Shown here: positions 37,172 through 45,668 of the stretch, piece after piece | Layout: every line of letters starts with the position of its first letter | Numbering within the stretch: the first letter of the stretch is position 1 | NCBI GenBank assembly: GCA_947642745.1 | Contig: CANRTU010000032.1 | Span: 1-53,423 of the forward strand | Length of the DNA: 53,423 nucleotides | Reading direction: 5' to 3' | Source: an uncultured Eubacterium sp. | GTDB lineage: Bacteria > Bacillota > Clostridia > Lachnospirales > Lachnospiraceae | Made by a program: the position numbers and the translations under genes | Notes under the pieces: model-generated | The model's input: only the letters and a program-made list of their open reading frames with translations | Database searches by the model: none | What the model was told of the DNA's origin: nothing

Positions 37172-38162
37172 TCGGTCTGGAGTCAGGTTATTGTTACTAT
37201 ATATACTGGAAAAGGCGCAGTGGATATTTATGATACTGCTTTCCGCATTTATTATGACAGTGCTTATGATCTTAAACCACATCCCGTCCAGGGAGATTAT
37301 TTACGGGATGGGACTGGGGCTGTTTCTGGTCCTGTGTATTATAACCGCTGACTTTGTGAAGGTTTACCGGAAATGCCGCATACTGGACTGTATGGCGCAG
37401 CATGCGGTCTTTTCCCTGCAGGGGCTGGAGCGGACGGACGATCCACTGGAAGCTTCCTGGCTGTGTCTGGTGGAAAACCTGGTTAAGAGCAGGGTGGAAC
37501 AACAGAACGAAATGGAACGCAGGTCTATAGAATTAAAAGAGTATTTTACAATGTGGGTTCATCAGATCAAGACGCCGATTTTTGCCATGCGTCTGTTATT
37601 GCGGGAAAAAAACGGCGCCGTGGATCTGTCCGGGGAGATGGATGAACTGTTTGATATTGAACGGTATGTGGAAATGGCGTTACAGTATATGCGCCTGGAT
37701 TCAGAATCCACGGATTTTGTGCTGCGCCGGATACAGCTGGATGATGTATTAAAAGAAACCATTCACAAATACGCCAGGCTGTTTGTCCGTGGAAAGATAA
37801 AACTGGATTATACTAATGTAAACACCTTTGTACACACGGATGAGAAATGGCTTGCCTTTGTATTGGAACAGATCTTTTCAAATGCGGTGAAGTATACGCC
37901 TGCAGGAACGGTATCTGTATTTATGGCGGATACACGCACACTTGTGATAGCGGATACCGGAATCGGAATCTGTGCGCAGGATCTTCCCAGGGTGTTTGAA
38001 AAAGGGTATACCGGCTATAATGGTCACGAAGACAAGCGCTCTTCCGGAATCGGCCTGTATCTGTGCAGCCGGATTATGAAAAAGCTGGGGCACGGATTTG
38101 AGATAGAATCAAAACAGGGGGAAGGGACCAGGGTGATGGTACGGTTTCCGGAAAGTAAGTAA
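37164..38162 (+). CDS. BceS-like intramembrane-sensing histidine kinase
   Basis: A 332-residue kinase with two membrane helices separated by almost no loop, a phospho-acceptor H133 in MWVHQIKTP, an N-box (LEQIFSNAVKYTP), G1 DTGIGI and G2 SSGIGLYL. This is the architecture of BceS-type kinases, which do not sense ligands themselves but through a BceAB-type ABC transporter. No such transporter is nearby, which is unusual. The start is taken as TTG 37164, with AAAGGA 13 bases upstream; no better start exists. Confidence 0.9.
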   Translation: MDSRSGVRLLLLYILEKAQWIFMILLSAFIMTVLMILNHIPSREIIYGMGLGLFLVLCIITADFVKVYRKCRILDCMAQHAVFSLQGLERTDDPLEASWLCLVENLVKSRVEQQNEMERRSIELKEYFTMWVHQIKTPIFAMRLLLREKNGAVDLSGEMDELFDIERYVEMALQYMRLDSESTDFVLRRIQLDDVLKETIHKYARLFVRGKIKLDYTNVNTFVHTDEKWLAFVLEQIFSNAVKYTPAGTVSVFMADTRTLVIADTGIGICAQDLPRVFEKGYTGYNGHEDKRSSGIGLYLCSRIMKKLGHGFEIESKQGEGTRVMVRFPESK

Positions 38163-38226
38163 CGATATAAAAACAGATGCGTTGTGTGAAACAGATTATA
38201 TGATATAAATGAAAGGACGATTAGAG

Positions 38227-38269
38227 ATACCTCTGGCAGAAGCGGATTACGCTGCCGGAGGTATTTTTT
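38227..38269 (+). terminator. Intrinsic terminator after the BceRS-like pair
   Basis: ATACCTC-T-GGCA and TGCC-G-GAGGTAT form a stem with one bulge, followed by six T. TATAGGAAAAA follows, as it does after the repeat B terminators. Confidence 0.7.
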
Positions 38270-38299
38270 CGTTTTATAGGAAAAATAGGAAAAATCGTT

Positions 38300-38348
38300 A
38301 TGGGAAAGATCTTATATGGGAAAGATCTTATATGCGAAAGATTTTTAT
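38300..38348 (+). repeat. 16-bp tandem duplication
   Basis: ATGGGAAAGATCTTAT occurs twice in a row (38300, 38316), then a degenerate third copy. It covers the start of the flippase remnant, where MGKILY is duplicated. Confidence 0.8.
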
Positions 38349-38520
38349 GCCGCCTGGAGATACGTGCCTTTTTTACTCATATCAATTGTATCTGGTGCGT
38401 TATGCGGGGTACTGAATGGTATTTTTTATGCGTATAAAGATACAAAAATGGTCAGCGTATCGGTGTTAGCCGTAGCAGCTGTGAATACAGCATTGAATTT
38501 CATCCTGATAAAACCGCTTT
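38316..38520 (+). pseudogene. Fragment of a polysaccharide flippase (Wzx/MATE-like)
   Basis: GKILYAKDFYAAWRYVPFLL, ALCGVLNGIFYAYKDTK and VAAVNTALNFILIKP match the middle of oligosaccharide flippases of the MOP superfamily. The beginning and end of the gene are absent, so only about 65 codons remain. No polysaccharide cluster is nearby. Confidence 0.65.
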
Positions 38521-38557
38521 GTTTCGAACCGCAGAATCTGATTCATTCATCATATCA

Positions 38558-38821
38558 TTACATTTCATTTTTATACAATGCGTAAAAATCGGAATCCATA
38601 TGATCCATCATAACGCAATACCATTGTCTGGCGTCATCCAGCGCTTTGTTGTAAACAACGGGCGCCAGTTTCTCCACAAACAGATCCAGCAGCCGGAGCT
38701 GCTTGATGATACCCGGTTCTTCCCCCTGCTGATCCAGATAAAATGCACGGATTTCTTCTTTTAATTTTTCTTTCTGGGAATCTGATAATTTAACCTGATT
38801 ATAATTTTCTTTCTTTTTCAT
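38558..38821 (-). CDS. DUF2164 family protein
   Basis: An 87-residue protein on the minus strand. VKLSDSQKEKLKEEIRAFYL, LRLLDLFVEKLAPVVYNKAL and DDARQWYCVMMDHMDSDFYAL match the DUF2164 family in length and order. Function unknown. AAGGAG lies 11 bases before the ATG. It diverges from the DUF1349 gene across the 68-bp tandem repeats. Confidence 0.85.
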   Translation of the reverse strand: MKKKENYNQVKLSDSQKEKLKEEIRAFYLDQQGEEPGIIKQLRLLDLFVEKLAPVVYNKALDDARQWYCVMMDHMDSDFYALYKNEM

Positions 38822-38926
38822 TTACACTTATTCTCCTTCCTGTCCGGAACATGGCTTTTGTCTGAATGCGTTTCAGACTGGATGCGGACCGGTCTGTCAT
38901 ATGCTCATTATATGAAAAAACGGCAC

Positions 38927-39130
38927 GGAATACAATGGAAATTTTCTGATCAGGTAAACCGCAGGTTTCGCTATAATGACTGTCAGACGGATGCGGAATA
39001 CAATGGAAATTTTCTGACTGGGTATGCCGCAGGATTTGCTATAATGACTGTCAGACGGATGCGGAATACAATGGAATTTCTGATTGCGTATGCACGCTGT
39101 ATGTGTTATGCTTTCTGGAAGAAGTCAGAT
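38927..39130 (+). repeat. 68-bp tandem repeat, three copies
   Basis: GGAATACAATGGAAATTTTCTG recurs at 38927, 38995 and 39063, a constant 68-base period; the third copy is partial. Each of the two full units contains GCTATAATGACTGTCAGACG, including a perfect -10 box. It lies between the divergent DUF2164 and DUF1349 genes. An open frame runs through it but looks spurious. Confidence 0.9.
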
Positions 39131-39169
39131 TGATTATGAATCATAAAGAATGGCAGGAGGAACTTAAAA

Positions 39170-39775
39170 ATGGACCTTACAAATTTTCAATGGACCAGGG
39201 AGCCGCTGGACTGGCGGATTGGCGCTGATACAGTAGAAATTGTGACAAAACCCCATACGGACTTATGGCAGAGGACTTACTATCATTTTCAAAATGACAA
39301 TGCGCCGGTATTCCAGATGGAGACGGAAGAAAAATATTTCAGTTTTGTTGTAAAGACACAGTTTGAAGAAAGCTGCCACCGGTTTGACCAGTGCGGTATA
39401 GTGATGTATCTGGATAGTGAAAACTGGCTGAAAGCTTCCGTGGAGTATGAAAATGAATCGTACCAGCATCTGGGCAGCGTGGTAACGGACCGGGGATATT
39501 CTGACTGGGCTACCACGGCAATTGATGCCGGCATATCATCCATGTGGTACCGTTTCAGCCGCAGGGAAGACGATTACTGTATCGAATGTTCCAAAGACGG
39601 CAGGCAGTTTTCACAGATGCGGATCTGCCATATGCGAAACGGAGGCGGAAAGATCCGGTTCGGTATTTATGCCTGCTCGCCGGAAGAGTCGTCGTTTCGG
39701 GCGGTATTTACCGATATGGAACTGACGGAATGTAAATGGATGGCCCACGATGGACAAAAACCGGATGAAATATAG
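39170..39775 (+). CDS. DUF1349 domain protein (concanavalin-like fold)
   Basis: A 201-residue protein with the DUF1349 pattern: TDLWQRTYYHFQNDNAPVF, FEESCHRFDQCGIVMYLDSE, NWLKASVEYENE, GSVVTDRGYSDWATT and MWYRFSRREDDYCIECS. Members have a jelly-roll fold and appear in carbohydrate metabolism contexts; the exact role is not known. No signal peptide. GGCAGGAGGAACTT precedes the ATG. Confidence 0.88.
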   Translation: MDLTNFQWTREPLDWRIGADTVEIVTKPHTDLWQRTYYHFQNDNAPVFQMETEEKYFSFVVKTQFEESCHRFDQCGIVMYLDSENWLKASVEYENESYQHLGSVVTDRGYSDWATTAIDAGISSMWYRFSRREDDYCIECSKDGRQFSQMRICHMRNGGGKIRFGIYACSPEESSFRAVFTDMELTECKWMAHDGQKPDEI

Positions 39776-39852
39776 CGTGAACACAGGGGAAAATCCAAAT
39801 TTCATAAATCCGGATTTTATAAATGATGTTCAGGCAGGAAAGGTTTTGCAAT

Positions 39853-40704
39853 ATGATTGAAGTACTGTTTGGAGAAAGTGAAGCCGCTTCCATGAAAGCG
39901 GCAAAGTGCCGGATAAGTGTAAACAAAACGGCGCCGCCGTCCGGGGAGGTTTCTGGATGGATTGAAGGAAATGCCAATAAGGTTATCTGTCTGGGATTTA
40001 TGCTGGATATGGGGGATATTACAGAGCCGGCGGACAGTCTTTACCGGCGTGAATTTCTATATTCGTTGTATGCTGTCAGCCAGTGGGACGATGAAGAGGT
40101 ACAAAACGAAATGAAAAATATCGGGACCTTTTATGCTGGGGAGCTGCGCCGTCTGGAAAGTTTTCTGGATCAGGGTGAAACAGTGCGGATATGGTACAGC
40201 GATGCGCCATATTCCAGATGCGGACTGTATCATTTGTGCCGGATGCTGGAGCGGTATGAAAATGAAATCCGGGTAGTAAAACTTCCGGATCATATGGCGC
40301 TAAATCACCGGATCATATACTGTGGCAGCTGGGGAGAGGCTGCCCCGGAACAGTTTGCCGGTTTTTTATCTTCTGAACAGATTCTTTCCGGGGATGAGGT
40401 GCGCTATTACGCATGTTTATGGGAAGAGCTGGTAACCGGAAACAGTCCGCTGCGGGCTGTCATAAATGGCAGGGTGACAGGTGTTTTGGAGGATTTTTAC
40501 GATTTCCAGATCTGGAATCTGTTATCAGACCGGCCGGTTAAGGAGGCCAGGCTGATTGGGGAAATTCTGGGTATTTACCGGATGGGCATTGGGGACTGGT
40601 GGTACGCCAGGCGGATCGAATTTCATATCCGGCAGGGAAATATCCGTGTCGTCGAAGATTCCAGGAAGCATTATGCCAGAGTCATCTGCAGGGTGAAATC
40701 ATAA
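39853..40704 (+). CDS. DUF1835 / DUF3658 domain protein
   Basis: A 283-residue protein starting MIEVLFGESEAASMK. VRIWYSDAPYSRCGLYHLCRML and the C-terminal ARLIGEILG...GDWWYARRIEFHI match the DUF1835 plus DUF3658 arrangement found in Firmicutes. Function unknown. I prefer ATG 39853, ten bases after GGAAAGG, to the ATG at 39823, which has no site. It follows the DUF1349 gene by 77 bases and may be co-transcribed. Confidence 0.8.
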   Translation: MIEVLFGESEAASMKAAKCRISVNKTAPPSGEVSGWIEGNANKVICLGFMLDMGDITEPADSLYRREFLYSLYAVSQWDDEEVQNEMKNIGTFYAGELRRLESFLDQGETVRIWYSDAPYSRCGLYHLCRMLERYENEIRVVKLPDHMALNHRIIYCGSWGEAAPEQFAGFLSSEQILSGDEVRYYACLWEELVTGNSPLRAVINGRVTGVLEDFYDFQIWNLLSDRPVKEARLIGEILGIYRMGIGDWWYARRIEFHIRQGNIRVVEDSRKHYARVICRVKS

Positions 40705-40804
40705 AAAGAAAAATCTTTTGGGTGCGCACACGGGTAAGCCATGAAAGAAACTTAAAAAAAAGCTTCAAAAGAAGGTTCTGATATGGCCCCGGGAGGGGAA
40801 GAAA

Positions 40805-41275
40805 ATGAAGGGATGGTGCCTTATGAAAAAAATCCCGGAACATAAAAAAACAGCCGTTTTTATTCTTGCAGCGGTTTTTTCTGTTTCAGGAATAGGAATG
40901 ATCCGTTATGTGAATAACTACTACCACAGCGATGAAAGTATGATGGAGGACGATAAGATGACGTATGAGAGAATTCCGCCACAAAAAGCAAAAGAGATCA
41001 TGGATACAGAACAGGGTTATATCATTCTGGATGTCCGGACACAGGCAGAATACAGCGCCGGCCATATCAAAGGCGCAATATGCCTGCCGAATGAGAATAT
41101 TGTTGATGAACCAGAGATGCTGCCTGATAAAGATCAGATGATTCTGGTATACTGCAGAAGCGGTAACCGGAGCAGACAGGCGGCGCAAAAGCTGGCGGAG
41201 ATGGGGTATGCGAATGTTCTGGAATTTGGAGGGATCCTGGACTGGCCGTACCAGGAACTGACAGAAGGAGCCTGA
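40805..41275 (+). CDS. Membrane-anchored rhodanese-like protein
   Basis: A 156-residue protein with one N-terminal membrane helix (FILAAVFSVSGIGMI), then a rhodanese domain: IILDVRTQAEYSAGHIKGA and the active-site loop YCRSGNRSRQ with C117. It would transfer sulfane sulfur or act as a redox-sensing domain outside the membrane. GGGAGGGGAAG precedes the ATG. Apparently a single gene. Confidence 0.9.
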   Translation: MKGWCLMKKIPEHKKTAVFILAAVFSVSGIGMIRYVNNYYHSDESMMEDDKMTYERIPPQKAKEIMDTEQGYIILDVRTQAEYSAGHIKGAICLPNENIVDEPEMLPDKDQMILVYCRSGNRSRQAAQKLAEMGYANVLEFGGILDWPYQELTEGA

Positions 41276-41659
41276 AAAAGCATTTTCCAGATGAAATGTT
41301 CCGCTCGTCATTCTCATAACTTCCCAGGGCTGATTTGGAAATCCCCGTAACCGCCGCCTGAAAAGCCATGCCGCCGTTGTCGCCGGGAAGCTCCATCCTG
41401 ACAAAAAGCCCGGACAGCGGGAATGGTAAAATGACAGAAAAACGGAAACCCGGAAAATCCCCCTCTGAAAGAGGCGCAATTATACACCACTTAGGGAAGT
41501 GGTGCATTGCGCCCTGCAGACAGCGGATGATTTCCATAGTTTTTCAATCGTTTAAGAAGACAGCGGCATGATAGATTTGAATGAAGGAGGATACACATGA
41601 TTGTTTATTTTTCAAATATCAGAAGGAGTTTACGGAGAATATAGAAGGAGAGCAAAACA
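41276..41659. other. Intergenic region with coding-like remnant and a strong hairpin
   Basis: On the minus strand, 41300-41430 reads LSGLFVRMELPGDNGGMAF and QAAVTGISKSALGSYENDE, which looks like decayed coding sequence, but I cannot name it. GGCGCAAT plus CACCACTT (41472-41492) pair with AAGTGGTG and ATTGCGCC (41495-41513), a strong hairpin without a T-run. Confidence 0.4.
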
Positions 41660-42235
41660 TTGAGAAATGATATAATAATACGTCCAGAAACACATAAAGA
41701 TTATAAACAGATAATTTCGTTAATTTTACGTTCATTTAGTGAGGGGACAGATTATTCTGATGGAACAGATATTATAGCTTTAGTGGAAGAGATAAGGGAT
41801 TCAAAATATTATATTCCGGAGTTATCATTTGTTGCTGAAACAGATGGGAGAATTGTAGGTTATTTTATGTTTTCAAGATTCCCGTTATCTTCCACACCAA
41901 ATGGGCCGCATATTGATGATGAGCAGGAAAGCAACATCGTTATGCTTGCGCCGGTGGCTGTTCATGCAGACTATTTTCATCAGGGAATTGGTTCCGCAAT
42001 GATTACCTGGGGGATTGAAAAAGTCAGAAATGCAGGATATCAGGGAATTACGGTTGAGGGTGACTATCATTTTTACAATCGTGTTGGCTTTAAAACGTCC
42101 TCAGAGTTTAATATTAAACCAACGAGTGGAATACCAATGAATGAGCCACGTTGTATGATGTGCCAGGAAACTTATGCGGGAGCATTGAAAAATGTACAGG
42201 GATATGTTGTCTATGATATGTATTTCAATGCCTGA
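41660..42235 (+). CDS. GNAT family N-acetyltransferase (YhbS-like)
   Basis: A 191-residue acetyltransferase: IIIRPETHKDYKQI, LSFVAETDGRIVGYFMFSRF, MLAPVAVHADYFHQGIGSAMI (acetyl-CoA loop HQGIGSAM) and GDYHFYNRVGFKTSSEF. The start is TTG 41660, nine bases after AAGGAG. The gene is clearly richer in A and T than its neighbours and lies next to a relaxase remnant, suggesting it arrived on a mobile element. Confidence 0.88.
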   Translation: MRNDIIIRPETHKDYKQIISLILRSFSEGTDYSDGTDIIALVEEIRDSKYYIPELSFVAETDGRIVGYFMFSRFPLSSTPNGPHIDDEQESNIVMLAPVAVHADYFHQGIGSAMITWGIEKVRNAGYQGITVEGDYHFYNRVGFKTSSEFNIKPTSGIPMNEPRCMMCQETYAGALKNVQGYVVYDMYFNA

Positions 42236-42326
42236 AAAAGTCCGTAGATTAGCGGAAATTCCAGTTTGTCGAACTGACAGCCTGTCAAAAAAATAAATAA
42301 TCATCCGCATATAGCGGCACACCCGG

Positions 42327-42357
42327 GCAGGAAATCTGAAAAGGTATCCTGCTTTTT
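42327..42357 (+). terminator. Intrinsic terminator after the acetyltransferase
   Basis: GCAGGA (42327-42332) and TCCTGC (42347-42352) with a 14-base loop and five T; nearly identical to 32341-32371. Confidence 0.65.
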
Positions 42358-42402
42358 CTTTTGCCCGGTCAGGGAGAGAGGAGGACGCAGGGCGCACATT
42401 TG

Positions 42403-42924
42403 CCATGCCCGCACTGTAAAATCATCATCATTAAGCGGAGCAACAATGAATCCGCCATTTCTGCCGCCTGCCAGAGCGGCGGGAAACTGTTTTCTGAATA
42501 CGGCCAGCAACAGAAATACTATCCCTATAAAACCGAAGTCACCCACAAGGAAATCATGCTCACGCCCCATGCGCCGCCGGAGTTTGCAGACCGCAATACC
42601 CTATGGAACTCTGTTGAAGCGCAGGAAAAACAATGGAACTCCCGGCCTGCCCGGAGGTTCGTGCCTGCCATCCCGGGAGAAATCCCGCCGGAGCAGTACG
42701 CCGGCCTTATCCGTGACTACTGCCGGGAGTTTTTTGTTTCCAAAGGCATGATTGCCGGCTTTGCCATCCACGACAAGGGGTACGGCAACTCTCACGCCCA
42801 TATCCTGCTCACCGTGCTGAAAACAACACATAGTCCGGACAGGATACAGATTTATGGATTCGCTTTCAGGGGAATAGAGGTCTTATGGGTGGGGGCAGTC
42901 CGGATGAATACGAAAATATGGTAA
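42403..42924 (+). pseudogene. MobA/MobL relaxase, N-terminal fragment
   Basis: CPHCKIIIIKRSNNESAISA, SGGKLFSEYGQQQKYYPYK, VTHKEIMLTPHAPPEFADRN, DYCREFFVSKGMIAGFAIHD and KGYGNSHAHILLTV form the N-terminal catalytic region of MobA/MobL relaxases, including the HxH metal-binding motif (SHAHI). Homology ends near 42822, and the frame continues in unrelated sequence to 42924. No start codon with a ribosome site is present. It marks the scar of a mobilisable element or plasmid insertion. Confidence 0.8.
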
Positions 42925-43091
42925 AAAAGCTGATACATAGGATCCCGGAACAAGTGAGGATATCAGGTAAAACGTTAATTCCGGCGGTATCTTTGCGCAG
43001 GCTGCCGTAATGCATGCGGGGACCGGAATCATATCTGAATACTGAATGTATCTGGATGGCCTCTGTGAGAGACAGAGGGCGCCTCATCAGA

Positions 43092-43529
43092 TTACACCGT
43101 CTGTGTACCAAGGAGGGTCAGTTCATGGCGGTACAGCAGTTCATTGGCCTGCATAAGCGTCTGTCCGTGCGTGATTGCGAATAAGATCAGGGCGTCCCGT
43201 TTGTCTCTTGCGTATAATTCCCTGTTTCCGGACAGTTTCAGCATTTTTTGTGTTTCGCTGTCTGTAAGCCGCAATCCAAACGACAGGGCGATCAGCGTAT
43301 CCCGTGAAGGTGTTTTCTCACCGGAAAATATCTGATAGACATAGGAACGGTCCAGCAGGGAACCACGCACAACTTCTGCCCGGGTCATGTTTTTTTGTGA
43401 CAAAAGCACTCGCAGATGTTCCGACAGATTATGGCGCAGCATCTGCGAGCTGTTTTTTGCCAGAAAGTCTTCCGGGTCTGTGGCATTTTTTATTTCATGA
43501 TACAATTCTTCTGTGGGCACCAGTTTCAT
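43092..43529 (-). CDS. HTH (XRE-like) transcriptional regulator
   Basis: A 145-residue protein on the minus strand with a central helix-turn-helix (NLSEHLRVLLSQKNMTRAEVV...SYVYQIFSGEKTPSRDTLIAL) and a C-terminal part (LLYRHELTLLG) unlike standard XRE repressors. AGGAGACG precedes the ATG. It diverges from the transmembrane Ser/Thr kinase across a repeat A copy. I recall such regulators beside Ser/Thr kinases in Lachnospiraceae, so a functional pair is plausible. Confidence 0.82.
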   Translation of the reverse strand: MKLVPTEELYHEIKNATDPEDFLAKNSSQMLRHNLSEHLRVLLSQKNMTRAEVVRGSLLDRSYVYQIFSGEKTPSRDTLIALSFGLRLTDSETQKMLKLSGNRELYARDKRDALILFAITHGQTLMQANELLYRHELTLLGTQTV

Positions 43530-43587
43530 ATTGCGTCTCCTGTCAGTGATCTGCTATAATTATATTATAATATACAAAATCTGACAA

Positions 43588-44010
43588 GAGCATGTCTTAA
43601 AAATGCAGGACAAACGCATGAGTGAAGAAACGGTGAACGGACTGATACCAGAACGTGAAATCAGAATTATTTTTCTGTCTTTTATGAAAAAGGATGTATG
43701 GATATTCGGTTTTAGAATAACTACTGCATAATTATCCGGATTTTACTTCATTTATTAATATAATGTTCATTCATGCGTTTGTCCTGTTAAAAATGCTTTC
43801 TGTAAGACGCACCCAAAGGGTATGATAAGCTTTACACTTAGTACCCTGGAGGGCATAATATGAAAAATTTATTCCGCATTTGGGAGGTGTACCCAAAGGG
43901 CATGATATAGCGGCCTGCATTGACCAGATTTGGGATAAATTCTCCGCATCATGCCCTTCAGGGTACTAAGTGGAGTGCGGATTGCGGGAATGATTTTATG
44001 ACACGCTCAG
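43588..44010 (+). repeat. Repeat A copy 7, interrupted by a nested element
   Basis: The left end GAGCATGTCTTAAAAATG (43588-43605) continues, after a 190-base interruption, as CTTTCTGTAAGACGCACCC (from 43796). The core hairpin AATTTATTCCGCATTTGGG / CCAGATTTGGGATAAATT and palindromes ACCCAAAGGG and CCCTTCAGGG follow, ending in ATTTTATGACACGCTC. Removing the insert restores a normal repeat A of about 230 bases. Confidence 0.85.
43606..43786. mobile_element. 181-bp MITE-like element inserted in repeat A
   Basis: The ends are 21-base inverted repeats (20 of 21 match; CAGGACAAACGCATG at 43606 and its inverse ending at 43786). They are flanked by a perfect 9-base direct repeat, TTAAAAATG, at 43597-43605 and 43787-43795. 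The interior is AT-rich and non-coding. This is the signature of transposition by a DDE transposase supplied in trans. Confidence 0.88.
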
Positions 44011-44027
44011 GAAAAGAAGGGAAAGAG

Positions 44028-45497
44028 ATGGAATATGTAGAAATTGAACTGTTAAAACAGAGTGAAAAAAGTGTCGTGCATCTTGTACGGGAAAAAGAAG
44101 GAGAACAGCGTTTCATCCGTAAGCGGCTCAGAGGGCGTCACGAAATCTATCCGATGCTTCAGGACTGTCCGCATCCGGGGCTTCCGCGGCTATATCAGGT
44201 GGAACTGTCAGACGATGAAACAACAGTGATTGAAGAATATATCGAGGGGCAGCCGGCAGGCAGCGTGGAATTATCAGAGCCGCAGCTGCTTTGCGTTGTG
44301 AGGGAATTATGTGATGTGCTTGAAGCTCTGCATGACAGGGGGATCATTCACAGAGATCTTAAACCTTCTAATATTATACTTGCGCAGGACGGGCATATCC
44401 GCCTGATTGATTTTGATGCGGCACGTGTGCCAAAAGACGGAAAGGAAACGGATACCAGACTTTTGGGAACACGGGGATATGCGTCGCCGGAACAGTATGG
44501 GTTTGCGCAGACGGATGTGCGTACAGATATCTATTCCCTGGGCGTTACATTGGAACAGATATTTGGGGATAAGGCGGAAAAACCACGGTACCGGCGCATT
44601 ATCCAAAAATGCATGAGACTTGATCCGGATAAGCGCTACCAGTCCGTACAGCAGGTAAAACGGGCTTTTTTTCCACATAAGCGGAATGTGGTGTGCGGGA
44701 TTCTGGCGGCGCTGTTTCTTCTGACTGTTTGTTTGTGGTACCTGTCTGGAGGACAGTCCGGTTCTGTGGGACATAACGGATTAGCGGTTCTTCCTGCGCC
44801 GGAAGATCCACGCTGGAATGGTGAGACAGGGATAGCGTTATGGGAAAACGTGCCGGATTCAGGCAGCGGCGGTGTACCGGGATATGTGTGGAGGCTCTAC
44901 TGGAACGATACAGCGGTACAGCCGGATTTAAACAAAGATCAGTTTGTCATAGAAGGCGGTATGAGAGGAAAGCAGGGGCATAATGAAGAGAATTTTACCT
45001 ATGATGTGAGCCTGTCAGAATATTTCCAGAAAAATGGGTTTTATTATTTTGCGGTATGTTCTGTGGGAGACGGGAAGCAGTATACAGACAGCCCCTTTGT
45101 GTTATCGGATGTTTTTGAGTTTACGGGTGAATCTGCGCCTGTGCTGCCGGCTCCGTCCGGGCTGAAATGGATGAAGGAAAATAGTGGCAGTGGAATAGTC
45201 AGTAATTATGCGGTATGGAGTAATCTGGATGATTATGAAGATGCGGATAGTTTTAATGTACGGGTATATAATGCGGCAGGGGATTTTGTGGGAAATAATA
45301 TCTGGTCAAAAAAAGATATTATTTCCATGGGAAAGAACGGAATCTGGATAGACCCGCAGTTATTAGAGGAAGAAGGCGGACCATACCGCTTTACTGTACA
45401 GGTATATTCGTCACGGCCAAACGAATTCCATTCGTCCTATGGTTTACCGGATCCTATACCAGAAGAAGCTTTCAGTCCCTGGAATGATCAGGAATAA
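44028..45497 (+). CDS. Transmembrane Ser/Thr protein kinase
   Basis: A 489-residue protein. The Hanks-type kinase domain (residues 1-210) has HRDLKPSN (H108, D110, N115), a DFD (D128-D130) in place of DFG, the activation-loop GTRGYASPEQYG and TDIYSLGVTLEQIF. One membrane helix follows at about 220-240 (VCGILAALFLLTVC), then about 245 extracellular residues in two fibronectin-like strands-rich segments (LPAPEDPRW..., LPAPSGLKW...). I start at ATG 44028, after GAAGGGAAAG; the earlier frame start lies in repeat A. It may sense an external ligand and phosphorylate cytoplasmic partners such as the divergently encoded HTH protein. Confidence 0.9.
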   Translation: MEYVEIELLKQSEKSVVHLVREKEGEQRFIRKRLRGRHEIYPMLQDCPHPGLPRLYQVELSDDETTVIEEYIEGQPAGSVELSEPQLLCVVRELCDVLEALHDRGIIHRDLKPSNIILAQDGHIRLIDFDAARVPKDGKETDTRLLGTRGYASPEQYGFAQTDVRTDIYSLGVTLEQIFGDKAEKPRYRRIIQKCMRLDPDKRYQSVQQVKRAFFPHKRNVVCGILAALFLLTVCLWYLSGGQSGSVGHNGLAVLPAPEDPRWNGETGIALWENVPDSGSGGVPGYVWRLYWNDTAVQPDLNKDQFVIEGGMRGKQGHNEENFTYDVSLSEYFQKNGFYYFAVCSVGDGKQYTDSPFVLSDVFEFTGESAPVLPAPSGLKWMKENSGSGIVSNYAVWSNLDDYEDADSFNVRVYNAAGDFVGNNIWSKKDIISMGKNGIWIDPQLLEEEGGPYRFTVQVYSSRPNEFHSSYGLPDPIPEEAFSPWNDQE

Positions 45498-45668
45498 ATC
45501 ACGAAGCGGGTGTGGAAAGAAATGTCTGCTGGCAAAAGACCAGAAAGCATGGGAAATTATTTGTAAGTATCAGCGACTGACCCGGCCATAAAGATCCGGT
45601 GTTACGATAAAAGGCCCGGGGGAAGTGTTTCTTGTTTCAGGTATCACTAATCGTATGGAGGTTTTGTT

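Noticed and set aside
38858..39133. 91-codon open frame through the 68-bp tandem repeats
   Set aside because: It has no ribosome site, the repeats are not a multiple of three (68), and the translation looks random.
42925..43091. Peptide-like stretch KKLIHRIPEQVRISGKTL after the relaxase fragment
   Set aside because: Too short and without start or recognisable family; probably part of the mobile element debris.
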